Assembly (NCBI GenBank): GCA_012728435.1
Contig: JAAYFC010000098.1
Coordinates: 1 to 41,528, forward strand
Origin: Clostridiales bacterium
Lineage (GTDB): Bacteria > Bacillota > Clostridia > Christensenellales > Aristaeellaceae
Length of the DNA: 41,528 bases
Direction of reading: 5' to 3'
The notes below the pieces were generated by a model, which had not been told where the DNA came from, did no database searches, and worked only from the letters and a program-made list of their open reading frames with translations. Made by a program: the position numbers and the translations under genes. Shown here one piece after another: positions 25,623 through 32,939 of this stretch (within the stretch, counting starts at the first letter, position 1; every line of letters starts with the position of its first letter).

Positions 25623-25643
25623 GAAAACGCAGGGGGCGTTTTC
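25623..25643 (-). terminator. Hairpin between the two binding-protein genes
   Basis: GAAAACGC (25623-25630) and GCGTTTTC (25636-25643) form a perfect 8-bp stem with a 5-base loop, with a short T-containing tail on the - strand (TTTTCTTGG). It may act as a partial terminator or RNA-processing stop between the paralogues. Confidence 0.5.
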
Positions 25644-25654
25644 CGCACTTGCGC

Positions 25655-28024
25655 TTATTGATACTCCATGCGCACCAGGCGCAGCTTGTCGTCTGTCTGC
25701 TGAATGAATTGATCCAGGGTGATGGCGCCCTCAAAATACTGATCTCTCAGCTCGTGGGCTGCATACAAAGCCTGGCGTTGGGCATTGCTAAAGCCATCCA
25801 CGATGAATAGCCTGGCGATGATGGCGTGCACAGCCGCCATCTCCTGCTCTGTCATTAAGTACATGCCGGTTTCTTTCCTCAACTGGTAGTATTCCTCGGT
25901 GTTTTTTAGCATTTCCTCCAGGTTGCTCTTTTCTGCCCCTGTGGCTTTTTTTAACTGGGCCTTCAATTGGGATAAACCGGTTTCAAGCTGCTTCAGCTCT
26001 TTTTCATGATTGGGGTTGGGGATGCTGCCGGTGGCTTTCAGGTTGATGGCCGCCTTCTCCGCCGGGTGTTGTTTGATCACAAACTGCTCAATGAAGCGGC
26101 GGGCAGCCTCCTGGTTTTTGCTGGTGGACAGCACCACCAGCAAACCAAAATCTGCATCCTGATAGGCATCCTGCCCTTCCACAAGGGGCAGCACCAAGGG
26201 CTGGGACTGCTCGTTTGGATTCCTGTTTAAGCTGGACATATAGCGGGGTTCAAAGCCCATGTTGGTCCCCAGCAGGCTGGTTTTTTGCCAGAAATCCATC
26301 ATGTCGGACTGGGCTGCCGGGTTGCTCCAATCCTGCTCCTGGTCAAAGCCCTGCCAGTCGATCTGATCAATCCGGGTCATTAAATCCCGGAAAAGGGGCG
26401 TGTCAAACACCAATTCCTCACCTGCGCCCAACTTGTTCGAGATGTATTTTTCGATGACCAGGTCTTTTAAACCCCGTTTCATATTGGTGTCACCCGTTAA
26501 GAGGTTGTACTCGGTGTGCTCCTTGAACATGCCGTCCATCCAGCGCTCTGCCAAGCCCACAATGTCGGTGATGGAGGCTGGGATGGGCAGGCCTACTTTT
26601 TCAAAAGCCTTCACCTGGGCTGACATGGGGAAGAGCATGATATTGCCGGGAACGCAGTAGATCTTTCCATCTTTGACAAAGGACTTGCTGAGGTTGGGCG
26701 CCATGGTAGCCAGGTATTCTTTGATGATGGGGCTTTCAGACAGGTCCGCCAGATAGCCTTTTTGAATGAGTTTGTCCAGATCAAAGCCATAGGCATTGAT
26801 GGCCATCATATCCATGGGCGCACTGCCGGTTAAGAACATGGAGGCCAGCTGCTCGGCGTTGACGTAGCTGTATTCCACACCTTCCACCCGGCGCAGCGTG
26901 ATGTCGTCCATCTCCATTAAAATCCGGCTGGTCAAACCATCATCATCCAACCCGCCGCTCATGGTCAGCACCGTGATGCCTTCCTTGCCCTTTTCGGTGC
27001 GGGGGCGGATGAACACATTGTTGTGAAAAGCAATGGCCAGCCTGTCACCTGGGAGCCCCTGAAGGCTGCCGGGCAGGGTGCCCCAAAAGCTGCCCATCAT
27101 AGGCAGGTAGCCGATTAATGTCTTGGTTTTAAAGTCTCCGCTTAAGCGGTAGACATCGGTCTCAGAAAAGGTGTACAGGCTGTCCTGCGCTTCGTCATAC
27201 CAGATATCCGGGAAGGTACCGGAATCTGTACCGGTGTTAAGGGTGGCATCCAAGGCGGTTTCGGTGTCAGTTTCGGGGTTGTACAAAACCAGGACCGGAT
27301 CTTTCATCCTGCCTGTTTGCTCGTCATACATGTTGTTGGGGTCCGCCTTCAAAGCGACCAATTGGCCATCCTTGTAGGCGGCAGCAGACTGGTAGTGGAT
27401 GGCGGAATGCTCTTTGCGCTCCCCTGTTTTCAGGTCGAAGCTGTACAGGTCCACCTCTTTGTTCTCATAATTTTGAAAACGCAGGTACAACCTGTCGCCC
27501 AGCACCTTAATCCAGGCAGGGCTGTTGATGTATACAAAGGGCGGCTCACCTTCCATGAAATCCGACAAATCCAGCGCCAAGGGCTCGCTGTAGGTGATGG
27601 TATCCCCCGTAAGAGTCATGGTGTATAGTTTCTGGGCGACATAGTCTATACCCAATAATTTGTTGTCATGGGCGAGAATCACAGCAATGGCGGGTTCATC
27701 ATCCTCCTGTTTGTCCGCACCATCTGTATAGTTGCCAAAGCCATATGCCTGAAACTCCGCCCGCTTCACCGCCCTTTGGTCCTCTGGGCCAAAGGTGTAC
27801 AGCGCCATATAGGTACGGATGTATAAGGTGTCCCCCACCAGGGCCACCGAGGCGATGCCGTCCTCGTCATCAACCAGGCTGCTGCCAAAGAGGTTGCCCC
27901 GCTCCAGCACCTCAGCACCGGCCCATAGGGGCAACAGGGGCAACAAACACGCCACCAGCATCAATGTCAGCAGGCGGCGCAGGTTCTTTAAAAAAATTGG
28001 ACTGTATTTGACTGATTTCATCAT
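25655..28024 (-). CDS. Propeller-like/solute-binding fusion protein, paralogue 2
   Basis: A 789-residue secreted protein, first gene of the six-gene operon. The signal peptide contains LVAC, a lipobox-like motif, but a hydrophobic stretch continues to WAGAE, so signal peptidase I cleavage after AGA is equally likely. The N-terminal half has repeated units (VGDTLYIRTYMALYTF, GDRLYLRFQN, DSLYTFSETDVYR) like its neighbour. The C-terminal half is solute-binding-like (LTGSAPMDMMAINAY, KGYLADLSESP, VKDGKIYCVPGNI). Both paralogues share NLFGSSL after the signal peptide and DDKLRLVRMEYQ at the end, so they arose by tandem duplication. The ATG at 28024 follows GAGGAGGAAACC. A strong promoter lies 77 bases upstream. 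Confidence 0.78.
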   Translation of the reverse strand: MMKSVKYSPIFLKNLRRLLTLMLVACLLPLLPLWAGAEVLERGNLFGSSLVDDEDGIASVALVGDTLYIRTYMALYTFGPEDQRAVKRAEFQAYGFGNYTDGADKQEDDEPAIAVILAHDNKLLGIDYVAQKLYTMTLTGDTITYSEPLALDLSDFMEGEPPFVYINSPAWIKVLGDRLYLRFQNYENKEVDLYSFDLKTGERKEHSAIHYQSAAAYKDGQLVALKADPNNMYDEQTGRMKDPVLVLYNPETDTETALDATLNTGTDSGTFPDIWYDEAQDSLYTFSETDVYRLSGDFKTKTLIGYLPMMGSFWGTLPGSLQGLPGDRLAIAFHNNVFIRPRTEKGKEGITVLTMSGGLDDDGLTSRILMEMDDITLRRVEGVEYSYVNAEQLASMFLTGSAPMDMMAINAYGFDLDKLIQKGYLADLSESPIIKEYLATMAPNLSKSFVKDGKIYCVPGNIMLFPMSAQVKAFEKVGLPIPASITDIVGLAERWMDGMFKEHTEYNLLTGDTNMKRGLKDLVIEKYISNKLGAGEELVFDTPLFRDLMTRIDQIDWQGFDQEQDWSNPAAQSDMMDFWQKTSLLGTNMGFEPRYMSSLNRNPNEQSQPLVLPLVEGQDAYQDADFGLLVVLSTSKNQEAARRFIEQFVIKQHPAEKAAINLKATGSIPNPNHEKELKQLETGLSQLKAQLKKATGAEKSNLEEMLKNTEEYYQLRKETGMYLMTEQEMAAVHAIIARLFIVDGFSNAQRQALYAAHELRDQYFEGAITLDQFIQQTDDKLRLVRMEYQ

Positions 28025-28100
28025 GGTTTCCTCCTCATACTTCCGGGCTTTTGATTGTCTTTGATGATACCCGGTTCGTGACGGACAGGTGCTGCCCTAG

Positions 28101-28129
28101 AGTATATTCCGGCGACCTCTTTGTGTCAA
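28101..28129 (-). promoter_or_regulatory. Promoter of the six-gene ABC/adaptor operon
   Basis: On the - strand TTGACA (28129-28124) and TATACT (28106-28101) with 17-base spacing. The leader can form CCGGG/CCCGG (28043-28047 with 28070-28074) before the ribosome site. Palindromes at 28137-28174 lie just upstream of the -35. Confidence 0.8.
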
Positions 28130-28136
28130 TTAAGTA

Positions 28137-28315
28137 ACAACTTGTTTGATTTGTTTTACATTTTGTTAACAAGTATGTGAATTTCCGCTCAAGCGCAATT
28201 TAGAAGGACCAGCCTTCTCTTATAAGACGAAACAAAAGACCGTTTTGTTTCATTGGTCGTTACAAATTCTCAACATTTGATGGGACAGTTTTGTCCCGCC
28301 CCCTTTTCAAGGGGC
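28137..28315. promoter_or_regulatory. Palindrome-rich divergent regulatory region
   Basis: This gene-free stretch holds seven exact palindromes or inverted repeats: ACTTGTT/AACAAGT (28140-28146, 28168-28174), TTGTTAACAA (28163-28172), AGAAGG/CCTTCT (28202-28207, 28213-28218), TCTTATAAGA (28218-28227), GAAACAAAA/TTTTGTTTC (28229-28237, 28243-28251), GGGACA/TGTCCC (28282-28287, 28292-28297) and CCCCTT/AAGGGG (28300-28305, 28309-28314). The first two sit upstream of the - strand promoter, the last two upstream of the + strand promoter. Operators are likely; no regulator gene is adjacent. Confidence 0.55.
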
Positions 28316-28323
28316 AGTTTATC

Positions 28324-28353
28324 TTGTGACAGCTTGATGAACTATGCTATACT
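28324..28353 (+). promoter_or_regulatory. Promoter of the oxidoreductase/amidohydrolase pair
   Basis: TTGTGA (28324-28329) and TATACT (28348-28353) with 18-base spacing and an extended -10 (TATGCTATACT). The transcript begins about 22 bases before the ATG, so the leader consists almost entirely of the hairpin-capable ribosome site. Confidence 0.65.
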
Positions 28354-28382
28354 GGCAAAAAATCAAGGAGGGTTTTCCTTAT

Positions 28383-29438
28383 ATGAAAGTTGCGGTCATT
28401 GGCTGCGGTACCATTGCCAACGCTGCCCATATCCCCAGTTACATGAACAACAAAAACGTCGAAATCGCCTATTTTTGCGATATCATCCCCGAGCGGGCCG
28501 AAAAGGCCGTGAAGGACTACGGCGTGGGCAAGGCAGTGACCGACTACCACGACATTTTGAAGGACCCGGATGTGGTGGCAGTCAGCGTCTGCACCCCCAA
28601 CAACGTCCACGCGCAGATTGCCATTGACTGCATGCGCGCGGGCAAGCACGTCCTGTGTGAGAAACCGGCGGCACGCACGCTGAGCGAAGCGCTGGAGATG
28701 CAGCGGGTGCAGCATGAGACGGGTAAGACGCTCAACATTGGCGTGGTCAACCGCTTCAACGACTCTGTGCGGCGCATAAAACAGCATATTGACAACGGCG
28801 AATTGGGAGTGATTTACCAGGTATACATCTCCTTCCGTGCCCACCGCTCCATCCCAGGGCTGGGCGGCGCCTTTACCACCAAGGCCATTGCGGGCGGCGG
28901 CGCCCTGATTGACTGGGGTGTGCACTACCTGGACATTGTGATGTATTGCTGCGGTGACCCCAAGCCCAGGACCGTCACGGGCGAGGCTTTCTGCAAGCTG
29001 GGTGTGGACATTGAGAACTATACCTATACCGATATGTGGGCTGGCCCACACATCCCAGGCGGCGTGTACGACGTGGACGACGCGGTGACCGCGCTCATCC
29101 GCACCGAAGGGCCCGTCATCACCATGAATGGCGCCTGGGCGCAGAACATCGGTGTTAGGGAAACCTTTATTGACTTCTTAGGCGACAAGGCGGGCATCCG
29201 GCTGCAGTACGGCGGTGACTACACCTTGTACACAGCCAAGGACGGCATGCTGCAGACCATCTCCCCTACATTCAAGACCAAGGACATGTTCCAGCGCGAG
29301 ATTGATGAGTTCGTGGACTGCGTCAAAACCGGCGAGAAGCTGCCCAGCCATATCGACACCGCGATTATCACCGCGCAAATCATGCAGGCGATTTACGATT
29401 CCAGCGACGCGCACCAGGAAATCCGGCTGGCAAACTAA
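28383..29438 (+). CDS. Gfo/Idh/MocA-family oxidoreductase
   Basis: A 351-residue NAD(P)-dependent dehydrogenase, typically acting on sugars, inositols or their acids. The Rossmann fold begins MKVAVIGCGTIANAAHIPSY. The family motif CEKPAARTL with the catalytic Lys lies near residues 97-105, and GGGALIDWGVHYLDIVMY carries the catalytic Asp/His pair (about 177-194). The ATG at 28383 follows AAGGAGG (28365-28371) with long spacing, and that site can fold into an AAGGA/TCCTT hairpin. It is followed 20 bases later by an amidohydrolase and is divergent from the ABC/adaptor operon. The exact substrate cannot be read from sequence. Confidence 0.92.
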   Translation: MKVAVIGCGTIANAAHIPSYMNNKNVEIAYFCDIIPERAEKAVKDYGVGKAVTDYHDILKDPDVVAVSVCTPNNVHAQIAIDCMRAGKHVLCEKPAARTLSEALEMQRVQHETGKTLNIGVVNRFNDSVRRIKQHIDNGELGVIYQVYISFRAHRSIPGLGGAFTTKAIAGGGALIDWGVHYLDIVMYCCGDPKPRTVTGEAFCKLGVDIENYTYTDMWAGPHIPGGVYDVDDAVTALIRTEGPVITMNGAWAQNIGVRETFIDFLGDKAGIRLQYGGDYTLYTAKDGMLQTISPTFKTKDMFQREIDEFVDCVKTGEKLPSHIDTAIITAQIMQAIYDSSDAHQEIRLAN

Positions 29439-29458
29439 CCCAAAAAGGAGGACGAAAA

Positions 29459-30601
29459 TTGATTATTATTAAAGGCGGCGAAATCCACGACGGAATCAAC
29501 CGGCAGCCAAAGGTGGCCGACATCCTTGTCAAGGACGGCAAGATCAGTAAAATCGCGAAGAATATTACCGCCAAAGGCGCTACGATTGTGGATGCCAAGG
29601 GGCTGAACGTCTACCCCGGCTTTATCGACGCGCACAGCCACCTGGGCCTGGACGGCTACGGGATTGGCTATGAAGGCATGGACTACAACGAATTAAACGA
29701 CATCTTAAGCCCGCAGCTGCGCGGCATTGATGGCTTCAAACCCAACCAGCCCCACCTGCGCCACGCGGCGCTGGCGGGCGTCACCACCGTCAACACCGGG
29801 CCTGGCAGCGCAGACGTGCTGGGCGGCACCTTTGTCGCCGTGAAGACAGTGGGCATACGCGCGGATGATATGGTGGTCCGTATGGAGACCAGCATGAAAT
29901 GCGCCTTTGGTGAGAACCCCAAGCGCGTCTACCGTGACAAGGGCGACTCCACCCGGATGTCAACCGCTGCCAAGCTGCGTGAAACCCTGTTTAAGGCCAG
30001 GGAATACGCGGATAAAAAGAAGGCGGCAGCGGAAGACCCCAGCAAAGCACCCGGTTTTGACATGAAGCTGGAAGCCTTGCTGCCCGTCATCCGCAAAGAG
30101 ATGCCGCTAAAAGCGCACGCGCACGCGACAGAGGACATCTTTACCGCCCTTCGCATCGCGAAGGAATTTGACGTGGACATCACCCTGGAGCATGTCACCG
30201 AAGGACACCTGATTGCAGATGAGCTGGCCCGTGAAGGTGTGCCGCTGGCCATCGGCCCCGCCCTCTCCTCTGCCAGCAAGTTTGAGCTGCGCAACCGCAC
30301 CTTTGAGACCCCGGCCATCCTGGACCGCGCCGGCTGCCAGGTGTCCATCATCACGGACGCCCCCGTCATCCCGCAGGAATATCTGACGCTGTGCGCAGCC
30401 CTGGCCGTCAAATCCGGCATGGATCCTTTCAAGGCGCTGCAGGCCATCACCATCAACCCCGCAAAGCACTCCGGCATTGAAGACCGCGTAGGCTCGCTGG
30501 AAGTGGGCAAGGACGCGGACATCGTGCTGATGGATGGAGATTGTTTTGCCGTGGCCAGCAATGTGGTGAAGGTGTTTATCCTGGGCGAGGAAGTGAAGTA
30601 G
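29459..30601 (+). CDS. Amidohydrolase, imidazolonepropionase-like
   Basis: A 380-residue metal-dependent hydrolase of the amidohydrolase superfamily. It has the metal-binding HxH in FIDAHSHLGLDG (about 57-68), further His ligands in KAHAHATEDI and LEHVTEGH, the catalytic Asp in IITDAPVIPQ, and the C-terminal GSLEVGKDADIVLMDGD that packs into the beta-sandwich. This layout is closest to the imidazolonepropionase/prolidase-like group; the substrate is unknown. The start is TTG at 29459 after AAGGAGG. With the upstream dehydrogenase it could degrade an N-acylated or cyclic-amide sugar, which is only a guess. Two terminators follow. Confidence 0.9.
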   Translation: MIIIKGGEIHDGINRQPKVADILVKDGKISKIAKNITAKGATIVDAKGLNVYPGFIDAHSHLGLDGYGIGYEGMDYNELNDILSPQLRGIDGFKPNQPHLRHAALAGVTTVNTGPGSADVLGGTFVAVKTVGIRADDMVVRMETSMKCAFGENPKRVYRDKGDSTRMSTAAKLRETLFKAREYADKKKAAAEDPSKAPGFDMKLEALLPVIRKEMPLKAHAHATEDIFTALRIAKEFDVDITLEHVTEGHLIADELAREGVPLAIGPALSSASKFELRNRTFETPAILDRAGCQVSIITDAPVIPQEYLTLCAALAVKSGMDPFKALQAITINPAKHSGIEDRVGSLEVGKDADIVLMDGDCFAVASNVVKVFILGEEVK

Positions 30602-30622
30602 AACGGGAAGAACGAGGGAACG

Positions 30623-30644
30623 CCAACTTTTTTGAAAAAGTTGG
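30623..30644 (+). terminator. AT-rich perfect hairpin after the amidohydrolase gene
   Basis: CCAACTTTTT (30623-30632) and AAAAAGTTGG (30635-30644) form a perfect 10-bp stem with a 2-base gap. No T run follows directly. It may be a terminator remnant or part of a dispersed intergenic repeat. Confidence 0.5.
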
Positions 30645-30680
30645 GCAAAAACTTTAGTATTTTCCTGTTATCTCAGAATT

Positions 30681-30718
30681 ACAACGCTGTCTGGAAGAAA
30701 TCAGGCAGCGTTGTTTTT
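30681..30718. terminator. Bidirectional terminator
   Basis: ACAACGCTG (30681-30689) pairs with CAGCGTTGT (30706-30714), followed by TTTTT on the + strand. It ends the amidohydrolase transcript. It also overlaps the last codons and stop of the convergent membrane-protein gene. Confidence 0.85.
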
Positions 30719-31396
30719 ATTGATTTTTTGCTTATTGATAACCATTGCCCGCAAACCGGAGAGGACCTTGGCCAGCGCCAGCTGCAGAGCTGCCATCAAT
30801 AGCATCCAGTAAATGACCCCCAGCTTTCCCGCGCCCAGGGTAAACCAGCCCTGTTTCTCATAGTCCAAGAAAAAATAGGGCGCCACGCTGCCATGGAAGC
30901 GGTGGCCAGACAAAGCCAGGGCCAGGGCAAACAGCCCATAGGCAAAGGGACCCAACAAAGACAGCCACAAACGGGGCCTCCCATCCCTTTGCGAAAACAG
31001 CACATAGTCCAAACAGGCCAGGAGGGGTACGGCGTTATGCACCAGCAGGTTGCTGGGGGACAGCAGGTAATCCCGGTCCACCAGGGGAATCAGCAGCAGG
31101 GAAAAGCCCACTAAGGTGAGCAGGATGGCCGAGGTCAGGATGAAGCGCAGCTGCTGCAGCCAGGCTGGCATAAGCACCGGTACTTCTGCCCTGTGGGCTT
31201 TCCACTCAAATCCCATCAACACCGCCATCAGCAGGATGATGAGCACATTGGTGAGATTGGTATAGTACAAGAAATGGTTTCCGGACATGAAATGATGCTG
31301 CCGGATGGAAGCCCACTGCCCCAGGATGCCCAGGGCCAGCACTACCGTTTTCATCAGCATACTGGCGCAATGCCTTGTCCTTACTGTATCAATCAA
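30701..31396 (-). CDS. Pr6Pr (AIG1/FAR-17a-like) membrane protein
   Basis: A 231-residue protein with six hydrophobic helices. The motifs YYTNLTNVLIIL, SNLLVHNAVPLLACLDYVLF and a late PYFFLDYEKQGW resemble the bacterial Pr6Pr family, distant relatives of AIG1/ADTRP lipid hydrolases. The invariant Thr (FTN/YTN) and His (HNAVP) of that family are both present. A lipid-ester hydrolase role is known for the animal members and is inference here. The start is a TTG at 31396 by frame and weak GGGG site; ATG at 31360 is an alternative. The final codons lie inside a bidirectional terminator hairpin. Confidence 0.7.
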   Translation of the reverse strand: MIDTVRTRHCASMLMKTVVLALGILGQWASIRQHHFMSGNHFLYYTNLTNVLIILLMAVLMGFEWKAHRAEVPVLMPAWLQQLRFILTSAILLTLVGFSLLLIPLVDRDYLLSPSNLLVHNAVPLLACLDYVLFSQRDGRPRLWLSLLGPFAYGLFALALALSGHRFHGSVAPYFFLDYEKQGWFTLGAGKLGVIYWMLLMAALQLALAKVLSGLRAMVINKQKINKNNAA

Positions 31397-31439
31397 TCCC
31401 CATCTCCCGAAATATGCCCCCCAGCGCCAAAGGGTTGAA

Positions 31440-31555
31440 GAAATGCAAACAGGAGGGATGCAATTATGTGCCTTCTGCGAAGCTGAGTGAAGGAGGCGTA
31501 GCCTTAGCTACGTCGACTGAGCAAAGCAAAGCAGAAGCGCAAAAGCGCGCCTTCA
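31440..31555. repeat. Palindromic intergenic element
   Basis: This gene-free stretch downstream of gdhA has nested inverted repeats: CTTCTGC/GCAGAAG (31472-31478, 31531-31537), CGTAGC-CTTA-GCTACG (31497-31512), GCGC-AAAA-GCGC (31537-31548) and GAAGG/CCTTC (31489-31493, 31550-31554). CTGAG occurs twice inside. The density of structure, without a T run, suggests a dispersed palindromic repeat or a small structured RNA. A single copy is seen in this window. Confidence 0.5.
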
Positions 31556-31587
31556 TGGCAGCATATCTGAAGCCCTTGGCGCATGAC

Positions 31588-32925
31588 CTATACAACACCC
31601 TGGGCCATCATGGCGGTAGCCACCTTCAAAAAGCCTGCGATGTTGGCCCCCATGACATAGTCTTTGGGGTCGCCGTACTTGGCGGCGGTTTCGCTGACAG
31701 CCTTGAAAATGTTTTCCATGATGTCCTTTAATTGCCGGTCCACCTCCTCAAAGGTCCAGGACAGACGCATGGCGTTTTGGGACATCTCCAGGGCACTGAC
31801 AGAAACGCCCCCGGCATTGGCAGCCTTGCCGGATACAAACAACACCCCTTGCTGCTGGAAGTACTCGGTGGCCGCTAAGGTGGTAGGCATGTTGGCCCCT
31901 TCTGCCACTGCTTTGACGCCGTTTTGAACCAAGGCTTTGGCGCTGTCTAGATCCAGCTCGTTCTGGGTGGCGCAGGGCAGCGCCAGGTCACAGGGCACGC
32001 GCCAGATGGTGTCAGCGCCTTCACGGTACTCCCCACGGCCTGCCCGCGCCGGATACTCACTGATGCGGCCGCGCTCCACAAACTTAAGCTGCTTTACAAC
32101 ATCCAGGTCAATCCCCTGATCATCCACCACACAGCCATCTGAGTCACTCATCGCGATCACTGTGGCGCCCATGTCCATGGCTTTTTCCGCAGCGTAAACT
32201 GCCACGTTGCCAGAGCCGGAGATGACAAGCCGCATGCCTTTGATGTCCAGCTGATTCGCTGTGAGCATCGCGTCCACCAGGTACAATAGCCCATAGCCCG
32301 TCGCCTGGGTGCGGCCGATGGAGCCGCCAAAGCTAAGCCCCTTGCCGGTGAAAGCGCCGTCGTACTGATTGACCAGGCGCTTGTACTGGCCCATCATGTA
32401 GCCCACTTCCCGCGCGCCCACGCCGATATCGCCGGCGGGCACATCCACGCTGGCGCCGATGTGGCGGTACAGCTCCGTCATCAGGCTTTGGCAAAAGCGC
32501 ATGACCTCCTGCTCGGACTTGCCTTTGGGGTCAAAATCGCTCCCGCCCTTGCCGCCGCCAATGGGCAAGCCGGTGAGGCTGTTTTTCAGCGTCTGCTCCA
32601 GCGCCAGGAACTTCAGAATGCTTAAATTGACATGGGGATGAAAGCGCATCCCACCCTTGTACGGGCCAATGGCAGAAGAATGCTGCACCCGGTAAGCGCG
32701 GTTGACCTGCGGGCAACCCTTGTCATCCACCCAGGGCACACGGAAGATGATGGTGCGCTCCGCTTCGACAAAGCGCTCCAGCAGGTTGGCTTCCACATAC
32801 TCCGGATGCTGGTCAAAAACCGGGGAGAGGCTTTGCAGCATTTCCTGCGCGGCCTGCAAAAACTCCTTTTCATGCGCGTAGCGTTGCTTTAGGCCATCCA
32901 ACACACTTTGTACGTAGGTGTTCAT
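31588..32925 (-). CDS. gdhA: NADP-specific glutamate dehydrogenase
   Basis: A 445-residue hexameric-type glutamate dehydrogenase (2-oxoglutarate + NH4+ + NADPH to glutamate). Motifs: VQHSSAIGPYKGGMRFHP with substrate-binding Lys, LPIGGGKGGSDFDPKGKS with the catalytic Lys near 124, DVPAGDIGVGAREVGYM, and the nucleotide fold VISGSGNVAVYAAEKA. The length is that of the small NADP-linked class. I chose ATG at 32925, preceded by AGGAGGAGCCTC. It is the last gene of a cell-wall-type operon, 14 bases after the ligase stop. NADP preference is inferred from class similarity. Confidence 0.95.
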   Translation of the reverse strand: MNTYVQSVLDGLKQRYAHEKEFLQAAQEMLQSLSPVFDQHPEYVEANLLERFVEAERTIIFRVPWVDDKGCPQVNRAYRVQHSSAIGPYKGGMRFHPHVNLSILKFLALEQTLKNSLTGLPIGGGKGGSDFDPKGKSEQEVMRFCQSLMTELYRHIGASVDVPAGDIGVGAREVGYMMGQYKRLVNQYDGAFTGKGLSFGGSIGRTQATGYGLLYLVDAMLTANQLDIKGMRLVISGSGNVAVYAAEKAMDMGATVIAMSDSDGCVVDDQGIDLDVVKQLKFVERGRISEYPARAGRGEYREGADTIWRVPCDLALPCATQNELDLDSAKALVQNGVKAVAEGANMPTTLAATEYFQQQGVLFVSGKAANAGGVSVSALEMSQNAMRLSWTFEEVDRQLKDIMENIFKAVSETAAKYGDPKDYVMGANIAGFLKVATAMMAQGVV

Positions 32926-32939
32926 GAGGCTCCTCCTGC

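Noticed and set aside
31375-31731. 118-codon + strand ORF across the gdhA 3' region
   Set aside because: It overlaps gdhA antisense and the palindromic element, has no ribosome site, and the protein resembles nothing known.
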